Shown in pieces: positions 8,128 to 16,695 of a stretch of DNA of 64,000 nt. A model generated the notes under the pieces. The model did no database searches, was not told the DNA's origin, and was given only the letters and a program-made list of their open reading frames with translations. Every line of letters begins with the position of its first letter. Position 1 is the stretch's first letter. The DNA is from an uncultured Muribaculaceae bacterium. GTDB lineage: Bacteria > Bacteroidota > Bacteroidia > Bacteroidales > Muribaculaceae. Position numbers and translations under genes: made by a program. Location: assembly GCA_910586895.1 (NCBI GenBank), contig CAJUIW010000001.1:62001-126000 (forward strand), in the 5' to 3' direction.

Positions 8128-8982
8128 TTATTCGGATTCTTTCTCCGGATCCTGTTGCTCAAGATTTTCAAGTTCTGATTTCATTCCGTCAGAAATTACC
8201 CTGACGGTGCTCAGTGTGGAGAAGTCAGTGAACAGCTTTATTCTAAGAGCGTAGAAGTTTTCGTCATAGTCCTTCATAAGCCCTAATACCACACCTACAG
8301 GCACACCTTCAGGGAAAGCCGTAGAGTAACCGCTGGTGACAACCGTATCACCTTTACTGAACGTGGCATGTCTTGGCAGCTCCTCCAGGACAGCTTCCTG
8401 CGAATTCCTACCGTCCCATACAAGGGAACCAACCTGCTGGCTTCTCTTAATCTTACATGAGATACGAAGATTATTGTTCAGCAGAGAGATCACACGGGCC
8501 GAATGTGGTCCGGTGACATTGACAATACCTACCACACCATTCTGATCCACAACTCCCATCTCAGGCTGAATGCCATCAAGTGAGCCTTTCTCAATTGTTA
8601 TATAATTATGTGGCCGTGTGGTAGTCTGGTTTATGACATGCGCTATCACGAACTTATAACGCGACAATGCGGAGTCAACCGGAACGGAATCGGCATATTC
8701 CTGCTCACGATACTTCCGGAGTTCGGCTTTCAATGACAGAAGCTGAAGTTCGAGGTCAGCATTATTGCGCTGCAAATCCTCGTTGATATCCCTTAGATTG
8801 AAATAAGATGTCACGCTGTTCGATGCGTTGTAGACGCCCGTACTGACACTGTTGGCCGATGTCAGAAACACCGAATGCTGGTACGGATTGTTGTTGAACA
8901 GCAACGAACAACTTATCAGCACATAGAGGATAAAGAGCATCCATGTGCCGTACTTAATCAAAAATCTAATCAGATTCTGCAC
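8128..8982 (-). CDS. mreC: Rod shape-determining protein MreC
   Basis: 284 residues: a short cytoplasmic tail, a membrane anchor (about 12-28), a periplasmic coiled coil (about 60-95, INEDLQRNNADLELQLLSLK) and the MreC beta-domain (TTTRPHNYITIEKGSLDGI onward, with GVVGIVNVTGPHSARVISLL). The acidic tail LENLEQQDPEKESE is poorly conserved in the family. It scaffolds PBP2-RodA in the periplasm. A strong hairpin lies in the 71-base gap after mreB. Confidence 0.94.
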   Translation of the reverse strand: MQNLIRFLIKYGTWMLFILYVLISCSLLFNNNPYQHSVFLTSANSVSTGVYNASNSVTSYFNLRDINEDLQRNNADLELQLLSLKAELRKYREQEYADSVPVDSALSRYKFVIAHVINQTTTRPHNYITIEKGSLDGIQPEMGVVDQNGVVGIVNVTGPHSARVISLLNNNLRISCKIKRSQQVGSLVWDGRNSQEAVLEELPRHATFSKGDTVVTSGYSTAFPEGVPVGVVLGLMKDYDENFYALRIKLFTDFSTLSTVRVISDGMKSELENLEQQDPEKESE

Positions 8983-9001
8983 CTATGCCATTTTATTAAA
9001 C

Positions 9002-9034
9002 GCAGGAAGCGGACTCAATCTGAGCCGCTCCTGC
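9002..9034 (-). other. Stem-loop between mreB and mreC
   Basis: Bases 9002-9034 form a long inverted repeat (GCAGGA/TCCTGC outer stem, GCGG/CCGC and CTC/GAG inner stems, small bulges). On the minus strand no clear U-run follows, so it is not a standard terminator. It could stabilise the mreB message or damp mreC expression. Confidence 0.6.
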
Positions 9035-9053
9035 CTTATATTCTGATAATAGC

Positions 9054-10073
9054 TTATCGAATCAGGAAGTTGAACTTATCAATGTTCTTGAGGGCAACAC
9101 CTGTACCCTTGGCCACAGCCAAGAGGGGATCCTCGGCGATATGGAACTGAATACCGATCTTGTCAGTAAGACGTTTGTCAAGCCCAAGGAGCTTTGCACC
9201 GCCACCTGCAAGATAAATACCGTTCTGCACAATATCGGCATAAAGTTCCGGGGGAGTCTGCTCAAGTGCGGCGAGCACAGCAAGCTCAATCTTCGAAATT
9301 GACTTTTCTATACAGTGGGAAATTTCCTGATATGAAACAGGAACTTCCATGGGAAGAGCAGTCATGACATTCGGTCCATGCACAACATAATCCTTCGGAG
9401 GATTGTCAAGATCAGTAAGGGCTGAGCCTACATTCATCTTGATAAGTTCGGCAGTACGCTCTCCGACACGGACATTATGCACACGGCGCATATGCTCCTG
9501 AATATCCACAGTAAGGTCATCCCCGGCAATCTGAATACTCTTGTTCGATACTATGCCGCCAAGTGATATTACCGCGATTTCAGTCGTACCACCGCCTATG
9601 TCAACAATCATGTTGCCCTCAGGCGCCACAACGTCAATACCTATACCAAGAGCTGCAGCCATCGGCTCATACAGCATGTAGACGTCACGGCCTCCGGCGT
9701 GCTCTGAAGAGTCACGCACCGCACGGATCTCCACTTCAGTTGATCCTGAAGGGATGCCAACAACCATACGCATTGATGGATTGAACCATTTGTTCTTGGT
9801 GCTTGCTTTGCCCACAAGACCGCGTATCATCATCTCAGCAGCATTAAAGTCGGCAATCACGCCTTTTCTCAGCGGGCGGATAGTACGGATATTTTCATTC
9901 TCCTTGCCCTGCATCTGCTGAGCTTCCTTACCTACAGCTATAAGCTTGCCGGTACGGACTTCGATAGCCACGATTGACGGCTCGTCAATCACGATCTTGC
10001 CGTTATGTATTATAATAGTATTGGCTGTGCCAAGGTCAATAGCTATTTCCTTGTTTAGCGAAAATAATTTCAT
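9054..10073 (-). CDS. mreB: Actin-like rod shape-determining protein MreB
   Basis: 339-residue bacterial actin that forms membrane-bound filaments guiding side-wall synthesis. The ATPase signatures are clear: phosphate-1 IAIDLGTANTII (about 10-21), phosphate-2 NMIVDIGGGTTEIAVIS, and the adenosine motif GIYLAGGGAKLLGLDKRL. The N-terminal MKLFSLNKEIA is the expected membrane-contacting end. It follows purH by 42 bases and leads the mreBCD-mrdA-rodA block. Full length. Confidence 0.97.
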   Translation of the reverse strand: MKLFSLNKEIAIDLGTANTIIIHNGKIVIDEPSIVAIEVRTGKLIAVGKEAQQMQGKENENIRTIRPLRKGVIADFNAAEMMIRGLVGKASTKNKWFNPSMRMVVGIPSGSTEVEIRAVRDSSEHAGGRDVYMLYEPMAAALGIGIDVVAPEGNMIVDIGGGTTEIAVISLGGIVSNKSIQIAGDDLTVDIQEHMRRVHNVRVGERTAELIKMNVGSALTDLDNPPKDYVVHGPNVMTALPMEVPVSYQEISHCIEKSISKIELAVLAALEQTPPELYADIVQNGIYLAGGGAKLLGLDKRLTDKIGIQFHIAEDPLLAVAKGTGVALKNIDKFNFLIR

Positions 10074-10115
10074 TTGTTGAGTATCTGTTTTATATTATCG
10101 GAGAGTCAAGGGTTA

Positions 10116-11648
10116 TCAATGTTTGAAGTGACGGATTCCGGTGGTCACCATAGCCACATTATTGGCATTGCAGTAGTCCACGCTGTCCTTGTCGCGGATA
10201 GATCCGCCGGGCTGTATCACAGCATCCACACCGGCCTCATGAGCTATCTGGACGCAATCGGCAAACGGGAAGAAGGCATCTGAAGCCATCACAGCGCCAT
10301 TGAGGTCAAACCCGAAACCACGGGCCTTCTCTATAGCCTGCTTCAAGGCATCGACACGCGATGTCTGACCGACTCCGCTTGCAAGAAGCATTCCGTTTTT
10401 GGCAAGTACAATAGCGTTGCTCTTGCTGTGCTTCACAATCTTATTGGCAAACAGAAGGTCGGTGACCTCCTCGGCAGTCACCTTACGATCTGTAACAGGA
10501 GTAAGATCCTCCGGAGTCTCCACTTTCAGGTCACGTTCCTGCATCAGTGCGCCATTCAGTATTGAACGGAACTGACGAGTGGTTGTAAGCGGAGTCTTCT
10601 GCAGAAGTATGATTCTGTTCTTTTTCTGAGTAAGTACTGCCATAGCGCCTTCAGAGTATGACGGAGCAATGATCACTTCGAAAAATATCTTGTTGATTGC
10701 CTCAGCTGTTTCTGTGTCAATTTCACGATTTGCTATGAGCACACCGCCGAAAGCTGACACCGGATCACCAGCAAGCGCATCGGTCCATGCCTCAAGCATT
10801 GTAGCGCGTGTGGCTATTCCGCAAGCGTTATTATGCTTGAGGATTGCGAATGTCGGCTCTTCAAATTCAGCAATCAGTGATACAGCGGCGTCAATATCAA
10901 GAAGATTGTTATAGCTTATCTCTTTACCATGCAGCTGTGAGAACATTTCGTCAAGGTGTCCGAAGAACACGCCCTGCTGATGGGGATTCTCACCATAACG
11001 AAGGTGTGTCTTGCCGTCAAGTGCCACACGCATTGCTGACGGGGCATCTTCTTCTAAAGAATCGAAATAGTTGAATATGGCGCTGTCATATCCGGATGAA
11101 ACCTTAAACGCCTCTTTCGCGAAGAACCGACGTTCGGCAAGTGTTGACTGCGCGCCATTCTTCCCAAGCATCTCGGCAAGGGGAGTGTACTGAGCTTTTG
11201 AGGCAACTATCACAACATCGTTGTAGTTCTTGGCCCCGGCGCGGATAAGTGATATCCCGCCTATGTCAATCTTCTCTATAATATCAGCATGTGAAGCTCC
11301 TGAGGCTACGGTTGCCTCAAAAGGATAGAGGTCAACTATCACAAGGTCAATTTCCGGAATTTCATATTCAGCGATCTGCTCACGGTCACCGGCATTGTCA
11401 CGGCGATTCAGAATGCCACCAAACACTTTGGGATGAAGCGTCTTCACTCGTCCGCCCAAAATTGAAGGATATGATGTAAGGTCCTCTACGGCATCGCAAG
11501 GATACCCGAGGCTTTCAATAAAGCTTTTGGTGCCACCGGTAGAGAGGAATTTAACGCCATCATTGTGAAGCATTGAGAGAATATTGTCAAGTCCTTCCTT
11601 ATGAAAAACTGAAATAAGTGCCGTTTTGATTTTCTTGATGTCGGTCAT
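10116..11648 (-). CDS. purH: Bifunctional AICAR formyltransferase / IMP cyclohydrolase
   Basis: 510-residue enzyme for the last two steps of IMP synthesis. The N-terminal MGS-like cyclohydrolase domain (about 1-195) has FLSTGGTKSFIESLGYP and GGRVKTLHPKVFGGIL. The C-terminal transformylase domain has LRYGENPHQQG, the catalytic KHNNACG motif, and ASDAFFPFADCV. Length is normal for the family. It is the first gene of the cell-shape operon, a layout common in Bacteroidetes that ties shape genes to a purine gene promoter. Confidence 0.97.
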   Translation of the reverse strand: MTDIKKIKTALISVFHKEGLDNILSMLHNDGVKFLSTGGTKSFIESLGYPCDAVEDLTSYPSILGGRVKTLHPKVFGGILNRRDNAGDREQIAEYEIPEIDLVIVDLYPFEATVASGASHADIIEKIDIGGISLIRAGAKNYNDVVIVASKAQYTPLAEMLGKNGAQSTLAERRFFAKEAFKVSSGYDSAIFNYFDSLEEDAPSAMRVALDGKTHLRYGENPHQQGVFFGHLDEMFSQLHGKEISYNNLLDIDAAVSLIAEFEEPTFAILKHNNACGIATRATMLEAWTDALAGDPVSAFGGVLIANREIDTETAEAINKIFFEVIIAPSYSEGAMAVLTQKKNRIILLQKTPLTTTRQFRSILNGALMQERDLKVETPEDLTPVTDRKVTAEEVTDLLFANKIVKHSKSNAIVLAKNGMLLASGVGQTSRVDALKQAIEKARGFGFDLNGAVMASDAFFPFADCVQIAHEAGVDAVIQPGGSIRDKDSVDYCNANNVAMVTTGIRHFKH

Positions 11649-11683
11649 TGCTATAGCTATAATATGTTGAATTTTTCAAGTTG

Positions 11684-11691
11684 CAAAATTA
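11684..11691 (-). promoter_or_regulatory. -7 promoter box of the purH-mre-rodA operon
   Basis: TAATTTTG on the minus strand (11691-11684) matches TAnnTTTG 35 bases upstream of the purH ATG. I do not see a good -33 box at the expected distance. Confidence 0.5.
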
Positions 11692-11717
11692 CTAAAATCA
11701 AATAAAAGTAAGGCATA

Positions 11718-11770
11718 TTTATCACAATAATTTACCGCCCCGTTTGCCCAATTTAACAAATAGTGATAAA
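11718..11770. repeat. Widely spaced 8-bp inverted repeat in the purH-fldA intergenic region
   Basis: TTTATCAC (11718-11725) and GTGATAAA (11763-11770) are exact inverted copies 37 bases apart in the divergent purH/flavodoxin gap. A second small palindrome, CATACTACAGTATG, lies at 11817-11830. These could be operator sites, but this is unproven. Confidence 0.35.
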
Positions 11771-11881
11771 AACCGCTGGAGATATGACCGAAATAGACGC
11801 CGGCTCCGCGAACTTTCATACTACAGTATGTGTTGAATGATTAGTGATTAAAGAATACTATCTTCAATAAACAGACTAACT

Positions 11882-12379
11882 ATGAAAAAAATTGGAATAT
11901 TCTACGGTTCAACAACAGGGAACACGGAAGCAATTGCCGAAAAAATTGCCAAAGCTCTCGGAGTAGACAAATCAGACGTACACAATGTAGCTACAACACC
12001 TCCAAGCGAAGTGGCTGCATATGATGTGATTCTTATGGGCACAAGCACCTGGGGAGCAGGCGACATGCAGGACAGCTGGTATGACTTCACCGATGGGCTG
12101 CAGGCGCTTGACCTTTCCGGCAAAGAGTTTGCCGTTTTCGGATGCGGCGACGAATCGATGTCCGATACATTCTGCAGCGGCATGGGCGAACTGTATGACC
12201 GCGTCATAAAGACCGGAGCTAAACCGATAGGGGAGTTCAATGCCGATGGCTATACCTACGATGAGAGTTCAGCCGAGCGCAACGGCACTATGGTTGGACT
12301 TGTCCTTGACGAGGTGAATCACCCTGATTTGACCGACAAGAGAATAAGTGAATGGACCGAAATAATTTCTAAAGCTTGA
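11882..12379 (+). CDS. fldA: Flavodoxin
   Basis: 165-residue long-chain flavodoxin, a small FMN electron carrier that can replace ferredoxin when iron is short. The phosphate-binding loop is YGSTTGNTEAIAEKIA (about 9-24), and the flavin-stacking loops are STWGAGDMQDSW (about 57-68) and FGCGDESMSDTFC (about 90-102). The inserted long-chain loop near DGYTYDESSAERNG is present. Monocistronic: divergent from purH and followed by tRNA-Met. Confidence 0.95.
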   Translation: MKKIGIFYGSTTGNTEAIAEKIAKALGVDKSDVHNVATTPPSEVAAYDVILMGTSTWGAGDMQDSWYDFTDGLQALDLSGKEFAVFGCGDESMSDTFCSGMGELYDRVIKTGAKPIGEFNADGYTYDESSAERNGTMVGLVLDEVNHPDLTDKRISEWTEIISKA

Positions 12380-12424
12380 TATTCAACCCATTCAAAAAAT
12401 ACGACGAAAAAAAGCTCAAAAATA

Positions 12425-12456
12425 TTTGCACATATCAAAAACTACCGCTATCTTTG
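12425..12456 (+). promoter_or_regulatory. Promoter of tRNA-Met
   Basis: TTTG (12425-12428), 20 bases, TATCTTTG (12449-12456): a full match to the Bacteroidetes -33/-7 consensus, 19 bases before the tRNA. Confidence 0.78.
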
Positions 12457-12475
12457 CACCGCAATTCAGAAATAC

Positions 12476-12549
12476 GGCGGGATAGCTCAGTTGGTTAGAG
12501 CGTCGGATTCATAACCCGGAGGTCCCGAGTTCAATTCTCGGTCCCGCTA
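12476..12549 (+). tRNA. tRNA-Met (anticodon CAT)
   Basis: 74-base cloverleaf with acceptor GGCGGGA/TCCCGCT, D arm GCTC/GAGC, anticodon loop TTCATAA (CAT), T arm CCGAG/CTCGG around TTCAATT, discriminator A, no encoded CCA. The first pair (G-T) is not the C-A mismatch of initiator tRNA, so it is probably elongator Met. A lysidine-modified Ile tRNA with the same anticodon cannot be excluded. Confidence 0.9.
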
Positions 12550-12550
12550 C

Positions 12551-12588
12551 AAAGAGGAATAGGTCGTATGATTTATTCCTCTTTTTTT
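12551..12588 (+). terminator. Intrinsic terminator after tRNA-Met
   Basis: 11-bp stem (12551-12561 with 12574-12584), 12-base loop, then a T run through 12588. An ATG at 12568 inside this hairpin is not the sigma factor start. Confidence 0.85.
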
Positions 12589-12630
12589 ACTTTTCACACC
12601 CTGTCACAAACTATATTTTACTCCACCCCA

Positions 12631-13131
12631 ATGACAATACGGGAATTTGAAATCAGATTCAAAAAGCTATATCTGCCTTTGGGTATGTATGCGCTTCGTA
12701 TTGTCGATAATGCCGATGACGCAGAGGACTTGGTAGAGGACGCGTTCCTGCGCGCATGGGAATCCATTGAATCCGGAATTGAAATAGAAAGTTTTGATGC
12801 ATTTATGTACCGTATAGTCCGCAACAATTGCATCACCTTTATCCGAAAACAGAAGTGTACGGTAGGGATTGAACAGATCCCGGAAGTGGATGAAGAGAGC
12901 GTTGACACATCCTACAGAGATGCCGCGATATGGAAAGCCATAGACAGACTTCCGGAAAAGTGCCGCGAAATATTCCTTATGAGTAAGCGCGACGGCATGA
13001 CTAATGAAGAGATAGCCGATGAACTCGGAATATCTATAAAAACAGTCAAGAATCAGATGACCAAGGCTTTTAGCCGCTTACGCGAAGAGCTATCTGATGG
13101 TCATAAACCCTTCTTCCTTCCGTTTTTGTAA
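12631..13131 (+). CDS. ECF-family RNA polymerase sigma factor
   Basis: 166-residue sigma-70 family factor with only regions 2 and 4. Region 2 (about 5-75) has ALRIVDNADDAEDLVEDAFL. Region 4 (about 105-155) has AIDRLPEKCREIFLMSKRDG and the helix-turn-helix EEIADELGISIKTVKNQM. The ATG at 12631 is chosen because the longer frame begins inside the tRNA terminator. It heads a run of genes for an outer-membrane barrel, a mini anti-sigma-like protein, an STN TonB receptor and lipoproteins, the FecI-like arrangement, so it probably drives that uptake locus. Confidence 0.9.
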   Translation: MTIREFEIRFKKLYLPLGMYALRIVDNADDAEDLVEDAFLRAWESIESGIEIESFDAFMYRIVRNNCITFIRKQKCTVGIEQIPEVDEESVDTSYRDAAIWKAIDRLPEKCREIFLMSKRDGMTNEEIADELGISIKTVKNQMTKAFSRLREELSDGHKPFFLPFL

Positions 13132-13207
13132 TTTTTTTCAATCCAGGATAGGACTTTTGCCTTAGCACTGCGTCATACGTTTGGAAATAATCAAAAAATA
13201 TGACGCT

Positions 13208-13771
13208 ATGAAACGGCAAATCATCACATTTTTAGCAATTGCATCAATCACCATAAGCGCTATCGCTCGTCAACCCGCGCGCGGATACCGTGGCTTTATT
13301 GACTGGAGCAACAGTTACAGAACAACTGCAGTATGGGGTCCTTCAAATCGGATGTCTACATTCTATACAGGCTTCTCCACCTCACATGGCTATCAGTTAA
13401 ACCCGATGTTTTACATAGGAGCCGGACTTGATTATGAATATTGCTCCAAAATCAGTAGCAATATACTCGCGTTATTCGCCGAAGGTCGGGCAGATATGCA
13501 GCTTGGAAGATACACTCCGTTTGGCGATATCCGCCTGGGCTATAATTTTGCAAGTGGAGGAGGCGTATACTTCTCCCCATCAATAGGCTACCGCTTCAAT
13601 TGGGGACGTAAAGCCGGAATCAATCTCGGACTTGGACTTACACTGCAGGGATACAGCGCTGACGTTTATGAGATAATCAATAACCCCAATGGATATGTAA
13701 TCAGCACAAAGATCGGAACTCATCATGGGGCAGTAGCATTCTTCTCTTTCCGCGTGGGTATTGATTTCTGA
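13208..13771 (+). CDS. Predicted small outer-membrane beta-barrel protein
   Basis: 187 residues with a signal peptide (MKRQIITFLAIASITISAIA, cleavage near 20). The body has alternating aromatic/glycine strands (FYTGFSTSHGYQL, FYIGAGLDYEYCS, YFSPSIGYRFNWGRKAGINL) and the last residues SFRVGIDF end in Phe, as in OmpA/OMP_b-brl-type eight-strand barrels. The ATG at 13208 gives the signal peptide; a TTG at 13181 would add nine residues. It sits between the sigma factor (76-base gap) and the anti-sigma-like gene (3-base gap), an unusual place. Role unknown. Confidence 0.7.
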   Translation: MKRQIITFLAIASITISAIARQPARGYRGFIDWSNSYRTTAVWGPSNRMSTFYTGFSTSHGYQLNPMFYIGAGLDYEYCSKISSNILALFAEGRADMQLGRYTPFGDIRLGYNFASGGGVYFSPSIGYRFNWGRKAGINLGLGLTLQGYSADVYEIINNPNGYVISTKIGTHHGAVAFFSFRVGIDF

Positions 13772-13774
13772 CAT

Positions 13775-14242
13775 ATGATAATTATGGGTACAAATAATAA
13801 GGATATCGATTTCATAGCAAGTCGATATATGAGGGATAAATTTTCGGAAAAAGATGGATGGGCCCGTTTGGGACTCTCACCTCAAACCGCGTGGTGGAGA
13901 CGCACGCGTGTGGCAGCTGCGGTAGGTGGGCTTATATTCCTCTCTGCAGCCGCGGCAGTAGTGTACCAGCAGTATTCGTTCCGCAGCGACAATGAAATTG
14001 AGCTCCCTCAACCGGCTGAGGATATAGCTCCGGCGTTCGTGGTGAAGACCATTGATTTTGAAAACGTTGCTCTGCCTATTGTAGTGGAGCGAATCAAAGA
14101 AGTCTATAATGTGGACGTGGTAAACATACCGGAGAACGCCGATGCATTGAATTTGTCGCTACACTATGAAGGCAATGCCTTTGACCTCGTAGATACAATA
14201 AATGAGATTCTTGGAACACAAATGTCAGTCAGAGAACGATGA
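13775..14242 (+). CDS. Mini anti-sigma-like membrane protein (DUF4974-like C-terminus, no FecR domain)
   Basis: 155 residues in three parts: a cytoplasmic N-terminus (about 1-45) with an amphipathic IDFIASRYMRDKFSEKDG helix; one membrane span (about 47-66, AAAVGGLIFLSAAAAVVYQQ); and a periplasmic tail (about 93-155) resembling DUF4974, the C-terminal domain of Bacteroidetes FecR anti-sigma factors (DFENVALPIVVERIKEVYNV, then LVDTINEILGTQM). The usual FecR domain of roughly 100 residues between the two is absent. The stop overlaps the receptor ATG by four bases. I infer it relays the receptor STN signal to the ECF factor. An ATG at 13784 is an alternative start. Confidence 0.7.
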   Translation: MIIMGTNNKDIDFIASRYMRDKFSEKDGWARLGLSPQTAWWRRTRVAAAVGGLIFLSAAAAVVYQQYSFRSDNEIELPQPAEDIAPAFVVKTIDFENVALPIVVERIKEVYNVDVVNIPENADALNLSLHYEGNAFDLVDTINEILGTQMSVRER

Positions 14243-16695
14243 AGCGGATCGCCACAGTCATTATTGCCACATTATGCATCAGCCTTTCTGCAATGTCGCA
14301 GGATGTAACGATACATGCGGTCAATCAACCGGCTGCCGCAGTATTCCGCAGCATCATGCAACAGACTGGGAAGAACTTCGTGTATTCATCCGAGCTGCTA
14401 TCCGGCATGAAAGTGACAGTCAGTGCCCGTAAACGTCCGTTGAAGAAAGTACTGGATGATATATTCACCGGAACTGATATTGAATACAATATAAAGGGTA
14501 AAAATGTAATTCTTAAACGCAAACCCCGGAAGACTGACAAACAAAACGTCACACGAAATATCAATCCGTTGCCGTCGGTGACACAACCGACCATCAATCC
14601 AAAAGAACTTGACGAAGTGATTGTAATTTCCCGGCTTGAACCTCCCGCGGTAGAAACCTCCGATTTAGGCGCCCGAAAGGTCACTGCCGATGAGGTCATA
14701 AACACGCCGGCACTATTCGGCGAACCAGATGTCATAAAAGCATTGCACACAGAGCCTGGTGTCAGTGAAGGAACCGAAGGTACAGCCGGAATGTATGTGC
14801 ATGGAGGCAATGCCGATGAGAATCTCTATATGCTTGATAATGTACCGCTATATCAGGTCAATCACTTCGCCGGATTGTTCTCGGCATTCAATACTGATAT
14901 TATCCGCTATATTGATTTCTTCAAGTCATCAATGCCGGCCAAGTATGATGGACGGTTATCCTCCTTCATGGACGTCAGGCTACAGAATGGGAAAACCGAA
15001 GGGCATCATGGAACAGCCCGTCTTGGACTTACCTCCGGAACATTCAACATATCCGGCCCGATAAACGATAACACAACATACCTTATCGGGCTACGCCGCT
15101 CATGGTACGATCTGCTTACAGTCCCGGCTATGGCATTAATCAATTCAGGGCATGAGGAGAAAGTGAGATTTCATTATTACTTCATGGACCTGAACGGCAA
15201 ACTTACGCATAGGTTCTCAAGCAAAGCTACAGGATTTATCAGCGTATATTTTGGCGATGATATGCTGAAGACAGGTTCGAAAGATAATGACTTTGACGGC
15301 GATTTTTCCGGATTTGCAGGGAATGACAAGTATAATTTCCACTGGGGAAACCTTATTGCACAAACCGGGCTTAACTATCGTATATCAGCGGACGTTAAAG
15401 CTGAATTTACAGCAGCCTATACACGATATTTCTCCAGCTTAAGCCATCACGAAATATATAAGGAAAACGACGGCAACGGGATTATCACCACCGAGGACCG
15501 GATGAAAACGAAAAATAATATCAACGACTGGATTTTCCGGGCTGATTTTGACTGGCTTCCGGGCGATAATTCCCATGTGAGATTTGGCGCGGATTATATC
15601 CGTCATTCCTTTCTTCCGGCAAGAACTTCAAGAGTATCAGTCACCGAATCAACCAGCATCGAATCGCGCGACTCAACATGGACCTACGGTGGAAACGAGT
15701 TCAATGCTTATATAGAGGATGACTGGAGAATAAATGACCGGTTCAGAATCAACGCCGGATTCCATGCCTCGCTATTCAATATCGAGCGTAAGATGAAGTA
15801 CGGCTTAGCCCCACGCATGTCATTCAGCTACCGTCCGGCTGATAACATTGCAGTTAAGGCAGCATACAGCAGGACGACCCAATATGTTCATCAACTGACT
15901 CAAAGCTACCTCTCACTCCCTACGGATCAATGGATTCCCGTAACGGGAAATCTAAAGCCGCAGACCGCTGATAAAATTGCGATAGGAGGCTATTGGCAGG
16001 CAGCCAACGGAACATGGGCCGTATCAGTGGAGGGATATTATAAATGGATGCATAATCTACTCGACTACTGCGAGGAGTACTATCTTAAGCCACCCTTGGA
16101 GATGTGGAATGCCCGTCTTACCACAGGCCGAGGCACCGCAAAAGGGATTGACATCAAGGTGGAGAAACGCATCGGTCGGCTTACGGGCCAAGCATCCTAT
16201 TCACTTGCATGGTCCGACAGGACTTTTGCAAACAAGAATGGCGGTCAGACATATCCGGCCCGGTTTGACAACAGGCATACCATTAATCTTCTCCTCAACT
16301 GGGAGATAAATGACCGTGTCCAGCTCAATGCACGTTGGACCGGACACTCCGGGAATCGTTTCACGTTAATGCCACAGATGTGGGAAACTCCGTCATTTAA
16401 CAATGGATTCGGGTATGTAGTGGACGAAGTGCCACTAAGGACTCCGCTCAACAACTATCAGCTCCCGTTCTATCACAGACTTGACCTCTCATGCACCATA
16501 AAGAACAGCAGAGGCTATTGGACTTTCGGGCTATACAACGCATACAATCATATGAATACTATAGCCATAACACGAGGATATAACGATGAAACAGGAGTTT
16601 CAGCGGACGGCAGCTACTATAGTTCACGTCCAGTATTTCAAAAAGTAAAGTTATTACCAATCATACCCTCAATATCATATACATGGCAATTTTAA
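14239..16695 (+). CDS. TonB-dependent receptor with N-terminal STN signalling domain
   Basis: 818-residue outer-membrane transporter. After a signal peptide (about 1-20) comes an STN domain (about 22-95, VFRSIMQQTGKNFVYSSELL, KVTVSARKRPLKKVLDDIF). A linker leads to the plug (about 120-235, PDVIKALHTEPGVSEG, YVHGGNADENLYMLDNVPLY). The 22-strand barrel follows and ends in IPSISYTWQF with terminal Phe. STN domains contact periplasmic anti-sigma tails, which fits the adjacent gene. No CarboxypepD_reg repeat of SusC type is present. The substrate is unknown. It overlaps the DUF4249 gene by 13 bases. Confidence 0.92.
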   Translation: MKRIATVIIATLCISLSAMSQDVTIHAVNQPAAAVFRSIMQQTGKNFVYSSELLSGMKVTVSARKRPLKKVLDDIFTGTDIEYNIKGKNVILKRKPRKTDKQNVTRNINPLPSVTQPTINPKELDEVIVISRLEPPAVETSDLGARKVTADEVINTPALFGEPDVIKALHTEPGVSEGTEGTAGMYVHGGNADENLYMLDNVPLYQVNHFAGLFSAFNTDIIRYIDFFKSSMPAKYDGRLSSFMDVRLQNGKTEGHHGTARLGLTSGTFNISGPINDNTTYLIGLRRSWYDLLTVPAMALINSGHEEKVRFHYYFMDLNGKLTHRFSSKATGFISVYFGDDMLKTGSKDNDFDGDFSGFAGNDKYNFHWGNLIAQTGLNYRISADVKAEFTAAYTRYFSSLSHHEIYKENDGNGIITTEDRMKTKNNINDWIFRADFDWLPGDNSHVRFGADYIRHSFLPARTSRVSVTESTSIESRDSTWTYGGNEFNAYIEDDWRINDRFRINAGFHASLFNIERKMKYGLAPRMSFSYRPADNIAVKAAYSRTTQYVHQLTQSYLSLPTDQWIPVTGNLKPQTADKIAIGGYWQAANGTWAVSVEGYYKWMHNLLDYCEEYYLKPPLEMWNARLTTGRGTAKGIDIKVEKRIGRLTGQASYSLAWSDRTFANKNGGQTYPARFDNRHTINLLLNWEINDRVQLNARWTGHSGNRFTLMPQMWETPSFNNGFGYVVDEVPLRTPLNNYQLPFYHRLDLSCTIKNSRGYWTFGLYNAYNHMNTIAITRGYNDETGVSADGSYYSSRPVFQKVKLLPIIPSISYTWQF

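Noticed and set aside
12568..12630. Upstream ATG that would extend the ECF sigma factor by 21 residues
   Set aside because: It lies within the tRNA-Met terminator hairpin, and the extra residues do not look like sigma region 2.
14325..14810. 161-codon minus-strand reading frame inside the TonB receptor gene
   Set aside because: Antisense shadow of the STN and plug region; Ser/Thr-rich low-complexity product with no promoter or domain.
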